Assembly (NCBI GenBank): GCA_904501955.1
Contig: CAJGCY010000009.1
Location: 1-31,678, forward strand
Source of the DNA: an uncultured Akkermansia sp.
GTDB taxonomy: Bacteria; Verrucomicrobiota; Verrucomicrobiia; Verrucomicrobiales; Akkermansiaceae
Length of the DNA: 31,678 nt
Direction of reading: 5' to 3'
The notes beneath the pieces were generated by a model. It did not search any database and was not told where the DNA came from. It worked only from the letters and a program-made list of their open reading frames with translations. The position numbers and the translations under genes were made by a program. Every line of letters begins with the position of its first letter. Position 1 is the stretch's first letter. Shown here piece by piece: positions 7,804 to 16,339 of the stretch.

Positions 7804-9134
7804 CAGACCGTCACCTCTCCGCTCAGGGGTGCACCGGGCTCGAAATGGTACGGACCGGTAACCGTCAGTTTGGTAACATGCTTCAGGCTGGGCACACCCA
7901 GAGCCTCCAGCGAATCCACCAGTTTATACAACTTTCCATCCAGCTGCACAATGGGAGCCACACCGTTACACTCCGGAGCCAAGCTCATCAAACCGGCATC
8001 GTTGATTTCCACCGCATCGGAACGCAGCAGCAACAAATCACTGCAGGTCTTCACCGGGAAGAAGCGCGAACGCGGCACGCACACGGCCTTGGCACCGGGG
8101 AAGCACTGAATGGCAGCACCCATCGCCGTCTCCAGCTGGTACACCTTCTCCGTGGCGGCATCACGCGGGTCCACCGTCTTCACGTTGCGAATCACCGGCA
8201 AGGGCAGCACGCCATTGTTGGCAGCGAGGAAATCGCGCAGAGCATCGAGACGAATCCAAAGGTTGTTTGTGTTGAAGTAACGGTGTTTGTCGATGTTCTG
8301 GAAGGACTCCACATCTTCATCCGGGCACTGAGCCACCTCACGCAGCAAGGGCTGTCCATCCGCCTTGCGCGTGGCCAAGTGACCGCCCTTCTTGTCAGCT
8401 TCCGTGCGGCGGGTTACCTCCATCACGAAGGGCACTCCGCTCTCCGCAAACCAACGCAGGAAGCGCGTATCCATCTGGGCACCCAAGTTATCGGAATTGG
8501 AGATAAACGCATACTTCACCCCGGCAGACAGCAACTTATCCAACCAACCGGAGCCCACCAAGGCAGGGTAAATATCACCGTGACCGGGCGGGCACCACTC
8601 CAGCTCCGGATTGGCAGCATACTCCACGGGAGCAAGCGTCTCTGTTACCAACTTGGGCACGCGGTTCTGAATCATCTCCACCTGTTGCGGGTCAGCAAAG
8701 CCCTCCTCCGCATATTGAGCCAAATGAGCCATCGTGTCCTCACTGGTGGAGAACGAGTTCATGAGCAGCAAATTCACCGGATAGCCGGCGCGGGCACGCA
8801 AGCTGCGCACTTGGCGAACAATTAAATCCAGGAAAGTGACACCGGGCTTGATTTCCAGCAAACTCTTAGCCTTCTGCAAGCCCATGCCCGTGCCTAAGCC
8901 GCCATTCAGCTTCACCAGCACAGCCTGTGCCAACAGCCCCGCATCCGCCTCCGGAGTGGATGCCACCAAGGCATCCCAATCCTCCACACCCTCAGCAGGC
9001 ACAATCTCAGACTCAGGAATCATCATGGACTGCTTGCTCTCCAGCACATGTACGCTGTGACGGAACGCATTGATAGCGGCATCAGAAAGCCCGACGCCCC
9101 TCATTTTTTGCTCAATTACATCAAAACTGCTCAT
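7803..9134 (-). CDS. UTP--glucose-1-phosphate uridylyltransferase (eukaryote-type UDPGP family)
   Basis: 443 residues; makes UDP-glucose (or UDP-GlcNAc in related members) from UTP and the sugar 1-phosphate. The nucleotide-binding loop KLNGGLGTGMGLQKAKS lies near residues 73-90. Later family blocks are visible: PPGHGDIYPAL, ISNSDNLGAQMD (metal/uridine site) and NTNNLWI. This is the eukaryotic UGP2-like family, not the GalU family usual in bacteria; length and blocks fit. Substrate cannot be fixed by eye. First gene of a four-gene minus-strand cluster, with a strong promoter only 8 bp upstream of the ATG. Its product would feed polysaccharide, glycogen or LPS synthesis. Confidence 0.9.
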   Translation of the reverse strand: MSSFDVIEQKMRGVGLSDAAINAFRHSVHVLESKQSMMIPESEIVPAEGVEDWDALVASTPEADAGLLAQAVLVKLNGGLGTGMGLQKAKSLLEIKPGVTFLDLIVRQVRSLRARAGYPVNLLLMNSFSTSEDTMAHLAQYAEEGFADPQQVEMIQNRVPKLVTETLAPVEYAANPELEWCPPGHGDIYPALVGSGWLDKLLSAGVKYAFISNSDNLGAQMDTRFLRWFAESGVPFVMEVTRRTEADKKGGHLATRKADGQPLLREVAQCPDEDVESFQNIDKHRYFNTNNLWIRLDALRDFLAANNGVLPLPVIRNVKTVDPRDAATEKVYQLETAMGAAIQCFPGAKAVCVPRSRFFPVKTCSDLLLLRSDAVEINDAGLMSLAPECNGVAPIVQLDGKLYKLVDSLEALGVPSLKHVTKLTVTGPYHFEPGAPLSGEVTV

Positions 9135-9142
9135 ATACCCAC

Positions 9143-9170
9143 ATTATATACATCCACCTGCTCCTTTCAA
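9143..9170 (-). promoter_or_regulatory. Strong promoter of the UDP-sugar pyrophosphorylase cluster
   Basis: Minus strand TTGAAA (9170-9165), a 16-bp spacer and a perfect TATAAT (9148-9143). The -10 ends 8 bp before the ATG at 9134, again predicting a leaderless transcript. Confidence 0.7.
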
Positions 9171-9250
9171 TGATAAAATGCTCCGTCATCCCGATTTTTT
9201 AACTTCGCTCCCCTGCCCCCGCCTTATGAGGTGCAACACGCCTCGCCAAA

Positions 9251-9264
9251 TTAGTTACAACTAA
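9251..9264. repeat. Palindromic element upstream of nuoD (possible operator)
   Basis: TTAGTT-AC-AACTAA, perfect 6-bp arms with a 2-bp centre, between the two divergent promoters and about 45 bp before the proposed nuo -35. It could be a regulator site; no regulator is known. Confidence 0.35.
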
Positions 9265-9308
9265 CTCACAAAAAGGGAATAAATATAAGGTATAAGTGCA
9301 CTTTAGGC

Positions 9309-9337
9309 TTGAAATTCGCGCTGAAAAGGAGTTTAAT
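9309..9337 (+). promoter_or_regulatory. Likely promoter of the nuo operon
   Basis: TTGAAA (9309-9314), a 17-bp spacer and TTTAAT (9332-9337). It would start transcription near 9344 with a ~38-nt leader before nuoD. It overlaps the AAGGAG and ATG of the short leader frame at 9336, so the two readings exclude each other unless a further-upstream promoter (around the TATAAG boxes at 9284-9296) is also used. Confidence 0.5.
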
Positions 9338-9386
9338 GTGTGAGCACCAAAGTGGCCTGAGGTGGCCTAAGAGCTTTAGATTATGA
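9336..9386 (+). CDS. Possible 16-codon leader peptide overlapping nuoD
   Basis: AAGGAG (9326-9331) is 4 nt before an ATG that opens a 16-codon frame (MCEHQSGLRWPKSFRL). Its TGA overlaps the nuoD ATG as ATGA. This is one of very few good SD sequences in the window, and nuoD itself has none, so the frame could deliver ribosomes to nuoD by termination-reinitiation. Against it: a plausible -35/-10 pair spans the same bases, and a chance frame this short is easy to find. Confidence 0.3.
   Translation: MCEHQSGLRWPKSFRL
9352..9371 (+). repeat. Tandem 10-bp repeat in the nuoD leader
   Basis: Two adjacent copies of GTGGCCTRAG (9352-9361 and 9362-9371, 9 of 10 identical) just before the nuoD start. 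The GGCC cores can pair in RNA. Meaning unknown. Confidence 0.4.
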
Positions 9387-10627
9387 ACACGACGAAAACT
9401 TTACAAGTGCCTGACACTGCGAGTGCAGCGATGGATTACCTGAAGAATGATGCGGAGGACCAAGGAGAGCTGGTAACGCTCAACGTAGGCCCGTCACACC
9501 CGGCGACACACGGCGTGTTGCGACTGAAGCTGGTAATTGACGGCGAGGAAATCGTATCCTGCGACCCGATTGTTGGCTACCTGCACCGCGGTATGGAGAA
9601 GATAGCGGAGAACTGCCACTACAACCAGTACGTGGCCTATACGGATCGCTTTGACTATCTGGCGCCGATGAGCAACAACATTGCCTACGCCTGCGCAGTG
9701 GAGAAGCTGCTGGGCTGGGAGCTGCCGGAGCGCGGACAAGCCATCCGCGTGCTGTGCTGCGAGCTGTCCCGTATCTCCTCCTGCTTCCTGGGAACAGGTG
9801 TGTACGCCATGGACACCGGCGCTATGACCGCTTTCCTTTACGCCTTCGAGGAGAAGGAAAAGGTACACAACCTGTATGAGCAGATTTGCGGCGCCCGCTT
9901 CACCTCCAGCTACACCCGCATCGGCGGTATGACTCGCGACCTGCCCAAGGGCATCGAGAAATCCATTCTCGAGTTCTGCGACAGCGCCCTGCGCACCGTG
10001 GACGAGATGGAGAAGCTGCTGCTGCACAACAAGATTTTCATCGACCGCCTTGTAGGCGTGGGTGTTATCACCAAGAAGATGGCGCTCGACTGCGGCATGA
10101 CGGGTAACAACCTGCGCGCCAGCGGCGTGAAGCGCGACCTGCGCAAGACCAACCCCTACTTGGGCTACGAGAAGTACGAGTTCGACGTACCCGTGGCTGA
10201 GGAGGGTGACTGCTACGCCCGCTTCCAGGTACGCATGGAAGAAATCCGCCAGTCCGTACGCATTATCCGTCAGGTGATTGCAACTCTGCCCGGTGGTCCC
10301 ATCTGCGCTCAGGTGGACAAGGGTATTCTGCCCAACAAGAAGGACGCCATGCAGAACATCGAGGAGCTCATCCGCCAGTTCATGGTAAGCACCCAGTGCG
10401 TAAACGCTCCCACCGGTCAGGTATACTTTGCCGCAGAAAACCCGAAGGGTGAGCTCGGCTTCTTCCTTGACAGCAAGGGTGGTGGCATTGCCAACCGTTT
10501 GAAGATGCGCAGCCCCTCCTTCTGCACCCTTTCCATCCTGCCCAAACTGCTGCCGGGGCACCTTGTGAGTGACATCGGCGCCATCTTGGGTTCCTTCGAC
10601 TTCGTACAAGGCGAATGCGACCGTTAA
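9383..10627 (+). CDS. nuoD: NADH-quinone oxidoreductase subunit D
   Basis: 414 residues; the 49-kDa-type subunit that forms the quinone-reduction site of complex I with NuoB. Visible family blocks are GPSHPATHGVLRL (quinone-site His), GYLHRGMEK, DRFDYLAPMSNNIAYACAVE (with the quinone-binding Tyr), DLRKTNPYLGYE, EEIRQSVRI, APKG-like NPKGELGF, and the C-terminal DFVQGECDR. The block normally ELxRIxSHL reads ELSRISSCFL, replacing the usual His with Cys134; the later Asp in AMDTGA is kept. It is a separate NuoD, not a NuoCD fusion. First gene of the operon seen here; nuoA, nuoB and nuoC are absent upstream. The start follows a leader with no SD of its own. Confidence 0.97.
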   Translation: MNTTKTLQVPDTASAAMDYLKNDAEDQGELVTLNVGPSHPATHGVLRLKLVIDGEEIVSCDPIVGYLHRGMEKIAENCHYNQYVAYTDRFDYLAPMSNNIAYACAVEKLLGWELPERGQAIRVLCCELSRISSCFLGTGVYAMDTGAMTAFLYAFEEKEKVHNLYEQICGARFTSSYTRIGGMTRDLPKGIEKSILEFCDSALRTVDEMEKLLLHNKIFIDRLVGVGVITKKMALDCGMTGNNLRASGVKRDLRKTNPYLGYEKYEFDVPVAEEGDCYARFQVRMEEIRQSVRIIRQVIATLPGGPICAQVDKGILPNKKDAMQNIEELIRQFMVSTQCVNAPTGQVYFAAENPKGELGFFLDSKGGGIANRLKMRSPSFCTLSILPKLLPGHLVSDIGAILGSFDFVQGECDR

Positions 10628-10657
10628 ACCTTAAACAGAAAACTTTTACAACACACC

Positions 10658-11260
10658 ATGTCTGAAACACCAAACGCGATTGACGCCATCACGGCAGCTC
10701 AGCCCTCTCCCGGTGAACAGTATTTCCCCAAGTTTGAGGTAACACCGGAGCTCGTGCAGAAGGCACAGGAGCTGGTAGCCCTTTACCCCGAGGGTAAAGA
10801 GCAGTCCGCCGTGCTTCCCATCATTCACCACGTACAAGAAGAGTTCGGCTACATCTGTGCGGAATCCATTCCGTGGATTGCCGAGATGTGCAAGAGCACG
10901 CCCATTCACGTGGCGGGCATTGTCACCTTCTACCCCGGCATTCACCGCAAGTGCCCCGGCAAGTTCCACTTCCGCGTGTGCCGCACCTTGGCTTGCGCCC
11001 TCTCCGGTGGCGAGGAGCTGATGGGCTACATCTGCAAGAAAATCGGTGTAGACCAAGCAGCCATGACGGATGAAGAGCCCATGGTAGTCAGCGAGGACGG
11101 CCTGTTCAGCATTGAAGCTGTGGAGTGCCTTGCCAACTGTGGTTTCGGCCCGAACGTCATGGTCAACGACACACTTTACTCCCAGGTGACCCGCAAGAAG
11201 GTGGACGAAATCGTCTCCACCTGCAAAAAGCAGGTTGCTGCCGAAAAGAAGAACAAGTAA
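10658..11260 (+). CDS. nuoE: NADH-quinone oxidoreductase subunit E (24-kDa, 2Fe-2S)
   Basis: 200 residues; thioredoxin-fold subunit of the NADH module carrying the 2Fe-2S cluster N1a. The ligands are visible as C108 and C113 (CRTLAC) and C157 and C161 (ECLANCGFGP). The N-terminal helical region includes LPIIHHVQEEFGYI, and HVAGIVTFYPG precedes the cluster domain. A lysine-rich tail ends the protein. The gene sits 30 nt after nuoD with no SD; the intergenic begins with the ACCTTAAAC motif that recurs after other nuo stops. Confidence 0.97.
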   Translation: MSETPNAIDAITAAQPSPGEQYFPKFEVTPELVQKAQELVALYPEGKEQSAVLPIIHHVQEEFGYICAESIPWIAEMCKSTPIHVAGIVTFYPGIHRKCPGKFHFRVCRTLACALSGGEELMGYICKKIGVDQAAMTDEEPMVVSEDGLFSIEAVECLANCGFGPNVMVNDTLYSQVTRKKVDEIVSTCKKQVAAEKKNK

Positions 11261-11278
11261 CCCCTTTTACTGCGTAAC

Positions 11279-12688
11279 ATGAGCGAAATTACCTACAAAC
11301 CCAGCAGAGAACCGCACCCGCGGGAAACTCGCCGTATCTTCAGGAACATTGATCGCGAGGGGTATGATCCTTCCATCAAGTGCTTCATCAAAGACGGCGG
11401 CTACAAGACCCTCAAAAAGGCTCTGAAGATGGAGCCTGCAGAGGTTATCAACGAGGTAAAGAAGAGCGGTCTGCGTGGCCGTGGCGGCGCAGGTTTCCCC
11501 ACGGGCGTGAAGTGGACCTTCATCCCCAAGGGCAACACCAAGCCCGTGTACTTGGTGTGCAACTGCGACGAATCCGAGCCCGGCACCTTCAAGGACCGCT
11601 TCATCGTGCACCAAGACCCGCACCAGCTGCTGGAAGGCATGATTATTGCCTGCTACGCCGTACAGGCTCACTACGCTGTAATCTACATGCGTGAGGAGTT
11701 CCCGGAGGCAGCACGCATCATGAACAACGCCATCAAGGAGGCAGAGGCAAAAGGCTTCCTCGGCAAAGATATTCTGAAGAGCGGTTTCGACCTGCAAATC
11801 ATCGTGCACCGCGGCGCCGGCGCCTACATTTGCGGTGAGGAAACCGGGCTCATCAACTCAATCGAAGGCCTGCGCCCGTACCCGCGCATTAAGCCGCCCT
11901 TCTTCCCTGCCGCCATCGGTCTGTATGGCTGCCCCACCATCGTGAACAACGTGGAGTCCCTTTGCCAGGTGCGCCAGGTAATGATGATGGGCGGTGAGGC
12001 CTATGCTGCAGAGGGTGCACAGCGCAGCCCGGGCACGCGTATCATCGGTGTATCCGGTGACGTAAAGCGCCCCGGCGTATACGAGATTCTGTCCGGCTCC
12101 CTGACCTACGGTGAGCTGCTGTACGACATCTGCGGCGGCCCGCGCATCGGCCGTAAGTTCAAGGCCATCATCCCCGGTGGTGCATCCGCCAAGGTGATGC
12201 GCTGCGATGAGGTGCTCAGGGACCGCAACCCGGACGGCACCATCCGCGAGCTGAGCGTCTTCGACATCCCGATGGACCTTGACAGCATTGCCAAGTTCGG
12301 TTCCATGAGTGGTTCCGGTGGCGTTATTGTCATGGACGACACGCGCAGCATGCCCAAGTGCCTGAACAACCTCAACCGCTTCTTTGCCTGGGAGTCCTGC
12401 GGTCAGTGCTCCCCCTGCCGAGAAGGTAACCCGTGGATGTACAAGCTCTCCACCCGTATATGTGAGGGCAAGGGCTCCCCGGAGGATGTGGATTTGCTCA
12501 AATCCGTGGCAGACAACATCTGCGGGCGCACGGTATGCGCCTTCGGTGAGGCATGCTCCTGGCCCACACAGGCATTTACAACGAAATTCCGCGATGAGTT
12601 CTTGGCACTGACCAAGCCCATCAACGCCCTCAAGGCCCACTCCGAGGAGAGCAAAGAGGCGCGCAAGTTCCTAATCCGCGAAGACTAA
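11279..12688 (+). CDS. nuoF: NADH-quinone oxidoreductase subunit F (51-kDa, NADH/FMN-binding)
   Basis: 469 residues; oxidises NADH with FMN and passes electrons to the 4Fe-4S cluster N3. The glycine-rich nucleotide loop GLRGRGGAGFPTG lies near residue 65. VCNCDESEPGTFKDR follows (usually VCNADE, so an A-to-C change), then GAGAYICGEETGL and the N3 ligands C374, C377 and C380 in ESCGQCSPCREG. The last ligand lies in GRTVCAFGEAC. The C-terminus continues past the usual end with a charged tail. It starts 18 nt after nuoE, with no SD. Confidence 0.97.
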   Translation: MSEITYKPSREPHPRETRRIFRNIDREGYDPSIKCFIKDGGYKTLKKALKMEPAEVINEVKKSGLRGRGGAGFPTGVKWTFIPKGNTKPVYLVCNCDESEPGTFKDRFIVHQDPHQLLEGMIIACYAVQAHYAVIYMREEFPEAARIMNNAIKEAEAKGFLGKDILKSGFDLQIIVHRGAGAYICGEETGLINSIEGLRPYPRIKPPFFPAAIGLYGCPTIVNNVESLCQVRQVMMMGGEAYAAEGAQRSPGTRIIGVSGDVKRPGVYEILSGSLTYGELLYDICGGPRIGRKFKAIIPGGASAKVMRCDEVLRDRNPDGTIRELSVFDIPMDLDSIAKFGSMSGSGGVIVMDDTRSMPKCLNNLNRFFAWESCGQCSPCREGNPWMYKLSTRICEGKGSPEDVDLLKSVADNICGRTVCAFGEACSWPTQAFTTKFRDEFLALTKPINALKAHSEESKEARKFLIRED

Positions 12689-12701
12689 ACCTTTTGAACG
12701 A

Positions 12702-14432
12702 ATGAGAACAATCCCCGCAATACTGCCGAAGGATGCCGCTGCTGCCGAGGGCAAGGTGAACGTCCAAATCAACGGCAAATGGTACCGCTTCCCGAAGGGA
12801 ACCCGCATTGCAGATGCCTGCAACTCCGTAGGCGTGCACGTACCGTGCTTCTGCTACCACCCGAAACTTTCCGTAGCCGGCTCTTGCCGCATGTGCTTGG
12901 TAGAGCAAGGCATGCCCCCGCGCTTAGCACCGGGAGCAGCCCCCACCTACAATGAGGAGGGCTATCAGGAGATTCAGTGGATGCCCCGCGCCGTCATCGC
13001 CTGCGCTAACACCGTGGCGGAGAACATGGGTATCCGCACCGACGCCAAGCTGTGCGAGGAAGCTCGCCGTGGCGTGCTGGAGTTCCTGCTCTCCAACCAC
13101 CCGCTGGATTGCCCCATCTGCGACCAGGCCGGTGAGTGCAAACTGCAGGAGTACACCACCGACTACGGTAGCGGCACTCACCGCTTCACCGAGGCGAAGA
13201 CCAAGAAAGGCAAGAACCTCTCCATCGGTCCGCGTGTGAACTTGGACCAAGAGCGCTGCGTGCTTTGCCGCCGCTGCGTACGCTTCATGAAGGAAATCGT
13301 GGGTGAGGAAGTGCTCGGCGTTGTAGGCCGAGGCACGCACAACGCCATTGCTCTGTATCCCGGCACCAGCTTGGACAGCAATTACTCCATGAACGTGGTG
13401 GACATCTGCCCCGTGGGTGCTATGACCAGCAAGGACTTCCGCTTCAAGATGCGCGTGTGGTTCCTCAAGAGCACCCCGACCATCGACGTCAACTGCGGCA
13501 CCGGCACCAACATCAACATCTGGACCCGCGAGCAGCAGGTATACCGCATCACCCCGCGCCAGAACGACGCCGTGAACAGCTGCTGGATGCCCGACAGCCA
13601 CCGCCTGAACTACAAATACATCAACGCGGCAGAGCGCATCAAGACCCCGCTCGTCAAGACCGACATCGGTGCTCCGCAGCGCCCCTCCACTTGGGATGCC
13701 ACCCTCAACATGGTGGTAGAGCAGCTGCACTCTTGCGCCCCGGCAGAGACCGCCATCATCGCCTCCGCCCGCATGACCAACGAAGAGCTCTACATGGTGC
13801 GCGCACTGGCTCGCCAGCTGGGTGTTACCAAGCTCGACATCGTACCCCGCAAGGGTGAGAGTGACGGCATGCTCATCAGCGAAGACCGCAACCCGAACAG
13901 CAACGGTGCCAAGCTCATCCTCGGCAAGACCGGCAGCGGTTTGCAGACGATTCGCCGCGGTGTGAAGAACCACAGCATCCGCTTCCTGATTGCCCTCGGC
14001 GAAGATGTAACGGCTGACGCCGGCATCCCCGAGGAGGATTTGGACAACTTGGATTACCTGCTGGCCATGGACCACACGGAGACCGCCACCACCAAGAAGG
14101 CAGACGTCGTGCTGCCCGGTGTGACCTTCGCGGAGAAGTACGGCACCATGATTAACGTGACCGGCCGCATCCAGCGCCTGAACAAGGCCATCGAGCCCGT
14201 AGGTGAAGCCCGCCCGGATTGGGACATCCTGCGCCAGCTCACGGAGCTGCTCGGCTGCGACTGCCCGCGCGTTATCGCCTGCCCCAGCCCGATGATCATC
14301 TTGGAAGAGATGGCTCAGGAGTTCGAGCCCATGAAGGGGCTTACTTGGGGCAACATCGGCAACGAGGGTAAGGTCATCATCGAAACCGGCGTCACGATTC
14401 CCCTCATCGAACGCGAAAATGCCAAGAAGTAA
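12702..14432 (+). CDS. nuoG: NADH-quinone oxidoreductase subunit G (75-kDa, Fe-S)
   Basis: 576 residues; carries electrons from NuoF toward NuoI. The 2Fe-2S (N1b) ferredoxin domain is N-terminal, with C40, C51, C62 and C65. Next is the N5 site HPLDCPICDQAGEC and then a 4Fe-4S site CVLCRRC with distal CPVGAM (N4). The molybdopterin-oxidoreductase-like remainder is short: E. coli NuoG has ~900 residues, and the Cys motif of the extra cluster N7 is not evident. It ends with the expected KADVVLPGVTFAEKYGT block. Thirteen nt after nuoF, no SD. Confidence 0.96.
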   Translation: MRTIPAILPKDAAAAEGKVNVQINGKWYRFPKGTRIADACNSVGVHVPCFCYHPKLSVAGSCRMCLVEQGMPPRLAPGAAPTYNEEGYQEIQWMPRAVIACANTVAENMGIRTDAKLCEEARRGVLEFLLSNHPLDCPICDQAGECKLQEYTTDYGSGTHRFTEAKTKKGKNLSIGPRVNLDQERCVLCRRCVRFMKEIVGEEVLGVVGRGTHNAIALYPGTSLDSNYSMNVVDICPVGAMTSKDFRFKMRVWFLKSTPTIDVNCGTGTNINIWTREQQVYRITPRQNDAVNSCWMPDSHRLNYKYINAAERIKTPLVKTDIGAPQRPSTWDATLNMVVEQLHSCAPAETAIIASARMTNEELYMVRALARQLGVTKLDIVPRKGESDGMLISEDRNPNSNGAKLILGKTGSGLQTIRRGVKNHSIRFLIALGEDVTADAGIPEEDLDNLDYLLAMDHTETATTKKADVVLPGVTFAEKYGTMINVTGRIQRLNKAIEPVGEARPDWDILRQLTELLGCDCPRVIACPSPMIILEEMAQEFEPMKGLTWGNIGNEGKVIIETGVTIPLIERENAKK

Positions 14433-14456
14433 CCCTTAAAACTGAACATTAACATC

Positions 14457-15740
14457 ATGGAACATAACACTTTAGCTTCCATTTTAGCGCAAGGCAGCAT
14501 GATTGCTGAGTGCGACGGTGGCGTCTGGTTCTACCTGATTACCACCATCCTCAAGCTCGTCTTGGTATTTGCCGTTATCTTGGCTTTCGTGGTACTTTCC
14601 GTATGGATTGAGCGCCGCGTGGCAGGCTGGATTCAGGACCGACCCGGCCCCAACCGTGCCGGTATCCCCCTGCACCTCTTCCAGCGCTTCGGCAGCAAGG
14701 AAAAGCAGCCCTGCAAAAAGCTTCTGCACTTCTTCGGCGTGCCGGAGGATTGCTGGATTGCCAAGCTCTTCCGCTGGCTGCGCTTAGACCGCGAGATACC
14801 GACCTTCGGTCTCATGCAGCCCTGCTTGGACGGCGCCAAGCTCTTCCTCAAGCAAGAGCTCACCCCCAGCTACGTACGCAAGTGGTACTTCACCTTGGCA
14901 CCCATGCTGGTGCTGGGTCCGCCCTTGGTAGCAGCAGCCGTCATCCCCTTCTCCTCCGGGTTCGACACCTGCTGGGGTGAGGTGAACATGAGCGTTGCCA
15001 ACTTGGGTGTAGGCCCGCTGTGGATTTTCGCCATCTCCGGTCTGTCCGTATACGGTCTTACTTTGGCCGGTTGGGCATCCAACTCCAAGTACCCCTTCTT
15101 GGGTGGTCTGCGTGCTACGGCTCAGCTGATTTCCTACGAGGTGGCCATGGGTCTTTCCATCATCCCGCTGCTTATGATGTTCGGCACGCTCAACCTGCAA
15201 AACATCGTTCAGTTCCAGGCGGACAACGGCTGGACCATCCTGCCCCTGTGGGGCGAGGGTCTGACCTGGGAGCGCTGGTTCATGATGGTACCGATGCTCA
15301 TCAGCTTCGTGGTATTCGTGACCTGCGTCTTTGCAGAGGCCAACCGTACCCCCTTCGACATGGCAGAGTGTGAAACGGACTTGGTAGGTGGCTACCACTC
15401 CGAATACTCCTCCATGAAGTTCGCATCCTTCTTCATGGGTGAATACGCCGCTATGGTCATCGGCTCCGCCTTGGTGGTTACCCTCTTCTTGGGTGGCTGG
15501 TCCATCGGCTTCGGGGCAGATGCCGCGCTGCACGCATGGTGCGATTGGTTTGCCGCCATCTGCCAGTTCCTCATGTTCCTCATTAAGCTGGTAGCCTTCA
15601 TCTTCTTCTTCGTATGGGTGCGCTGGACACTGCCGCGCTTCCGTTGGGACCAGGTGATGAAACTCGGCTGGCTTGTCTTCTTGGAGATAACCGTGGCCAA
15701 CATCTTCCTCACGGCCGCCATCATCTACTTCATCAACTAA
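14457..15740 (+). CDS. nuoH: NADH-quinone oxidoreductase subunit H, with an insertion
   Basis: 427 residues, about 100 longer than E. coli NuoH. It is the membrane subunit that links the quinone cavity to the proton channels. Signatures include WIERRVAGWIQDRPGPNRAG, FGLMQPCLDGAKLFLKQE, and AEANRTPFDMAECETDLVGG with GEYAAM. Between GPNRAG (ending about residue 69) and FGLMQP (starting about 117) lies a ~45-residue segment rich in Lys, Phe, Trp and Cys. In the homologues I know these two blocks are nearly adjacent. The insertion faces the quinone-entry side by position, but its role is unknown. Twenty-four nt after nuoG. Confidence 0.95.
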   Translation: MEHNTLASILAQGSMIAECDGGVWFYLITTILKLVLVFAVILAFVVLSVWIERRVAGWIQDRPGPNRAGIPLHLFQRFGSKEKQPCKKLLHFFGVPEDCWIAKLFRWLRLDREIPTFGLMQPCLDGAKLFLKQELTPSYVRKWYFTLAPMLVLGPPLVAAAVIPFSSGFDTCWGEVNMSVANLGVGPLWIFAISGLSVYGLTLAGWASNSKYPFLGGLRATAQLISYEVAMGLSIIPLLMMFGTLNLQNIVQFQADNGWTILPLWGEGLTWERWFMMVPMLISFVVFVTCVFAEANRTPFDMAECETDLVGGYHSEYSSMKFASFFMGEYAAMVIGSALVVTLFLGGWSIGFGADAALHAWCDWFAAICQFLMFLIKLVAFIFFFVWVRWTLPRFRWDQVMKLGWLVFLEITVANIFLTAAIIYFIN

Positions 15741-15758
15741 TAAAAAGGACTTCACGCT

Positions 15759-16325
15759 ATGTCATACACTCCTGTAAAGCGCCCCAAGTTCTCCTTTCTC
15801 GACAAGATTTATGTTGTAGAGTTGGTTAAGGGGCTCGCGATTACCCTCAAGCACATTGTGCTTTCTCTGCTGGGCAAGAGCCGCAGCAAGAAAGACTTCA
15901 ACGGCAAAGGCGTCGGTGCCTGTATGCCTTTCCCGGAGCAGCGTTGGGATGACCATCTGCCGGATTACTACCGTGGCGCCCCCACTCTGGTGCGCGGCGA
16001 AGACGGCCGTGAGCGTTGCGTTTCCTGCCAGCTCTGCGAGTTCATCTGCCCGGCACGCGCCATCCGCATCACCCCCGGTGAGGTAAGCCCGGACGCCTCC
16101 TGCCAGAAGCAGGAGAAAGCCCCCGCAGAGTTCGAAATCGACATGCTGCGTTGCATCTACTGCGGCATGTGCCAAGAGGCTTGCCCGGAGCAGGCTATCT
16201 TCCTCTCCAAGGAGTACCTCATCACCACGACGGACCGCAAGGATGCCGTTCGTAACAAGGAGGAGCTCTACAAGCTCGGCGGTACTCGCAAGGGTCTTGT
16301 CAACAAGTGGAACCAATACAAATAA
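15759..16325 (+). CDS. nuoI: NADH-quinone oxidoreductase subunit I (two 4Fe-4S)
   Basis: 188 residues; 8Fe ferredoxin-type subunit that passes electrons to cluster N2. Both cluster motifs are intact: RCVSCQLCEFICPA and RCIYCGMCQEACPE. An N-terminal hydrophobic/amphipathic segment (about residues 18-38) would lie on the membrane surface, and the C-terminus is a basic tail after the second cluster. AAAAAGGA upstream is one of the few SD-like sequences in the operon, though about 11 nt from the ATG. Confidence 0.97.
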   Translation: MSYTPVKRPKFSFLDKIYVVELVKGLAITLKHIVLSLLGKSRSKKDFNGKGVGACMPFPEQRWDDHLPDYYRGAPTLVRGEDGRERCVSCQLCEFICPARAIRITPGEVSPDASCQKQEKAPAEFEIDMLRCIYCGMCQEACPEQAIFLSKEYLITTTDRKDAVRNKEELYKLGGTRKGLVNKWNQYK

Positions 16326-16339
16326 CTTAACACACGACT

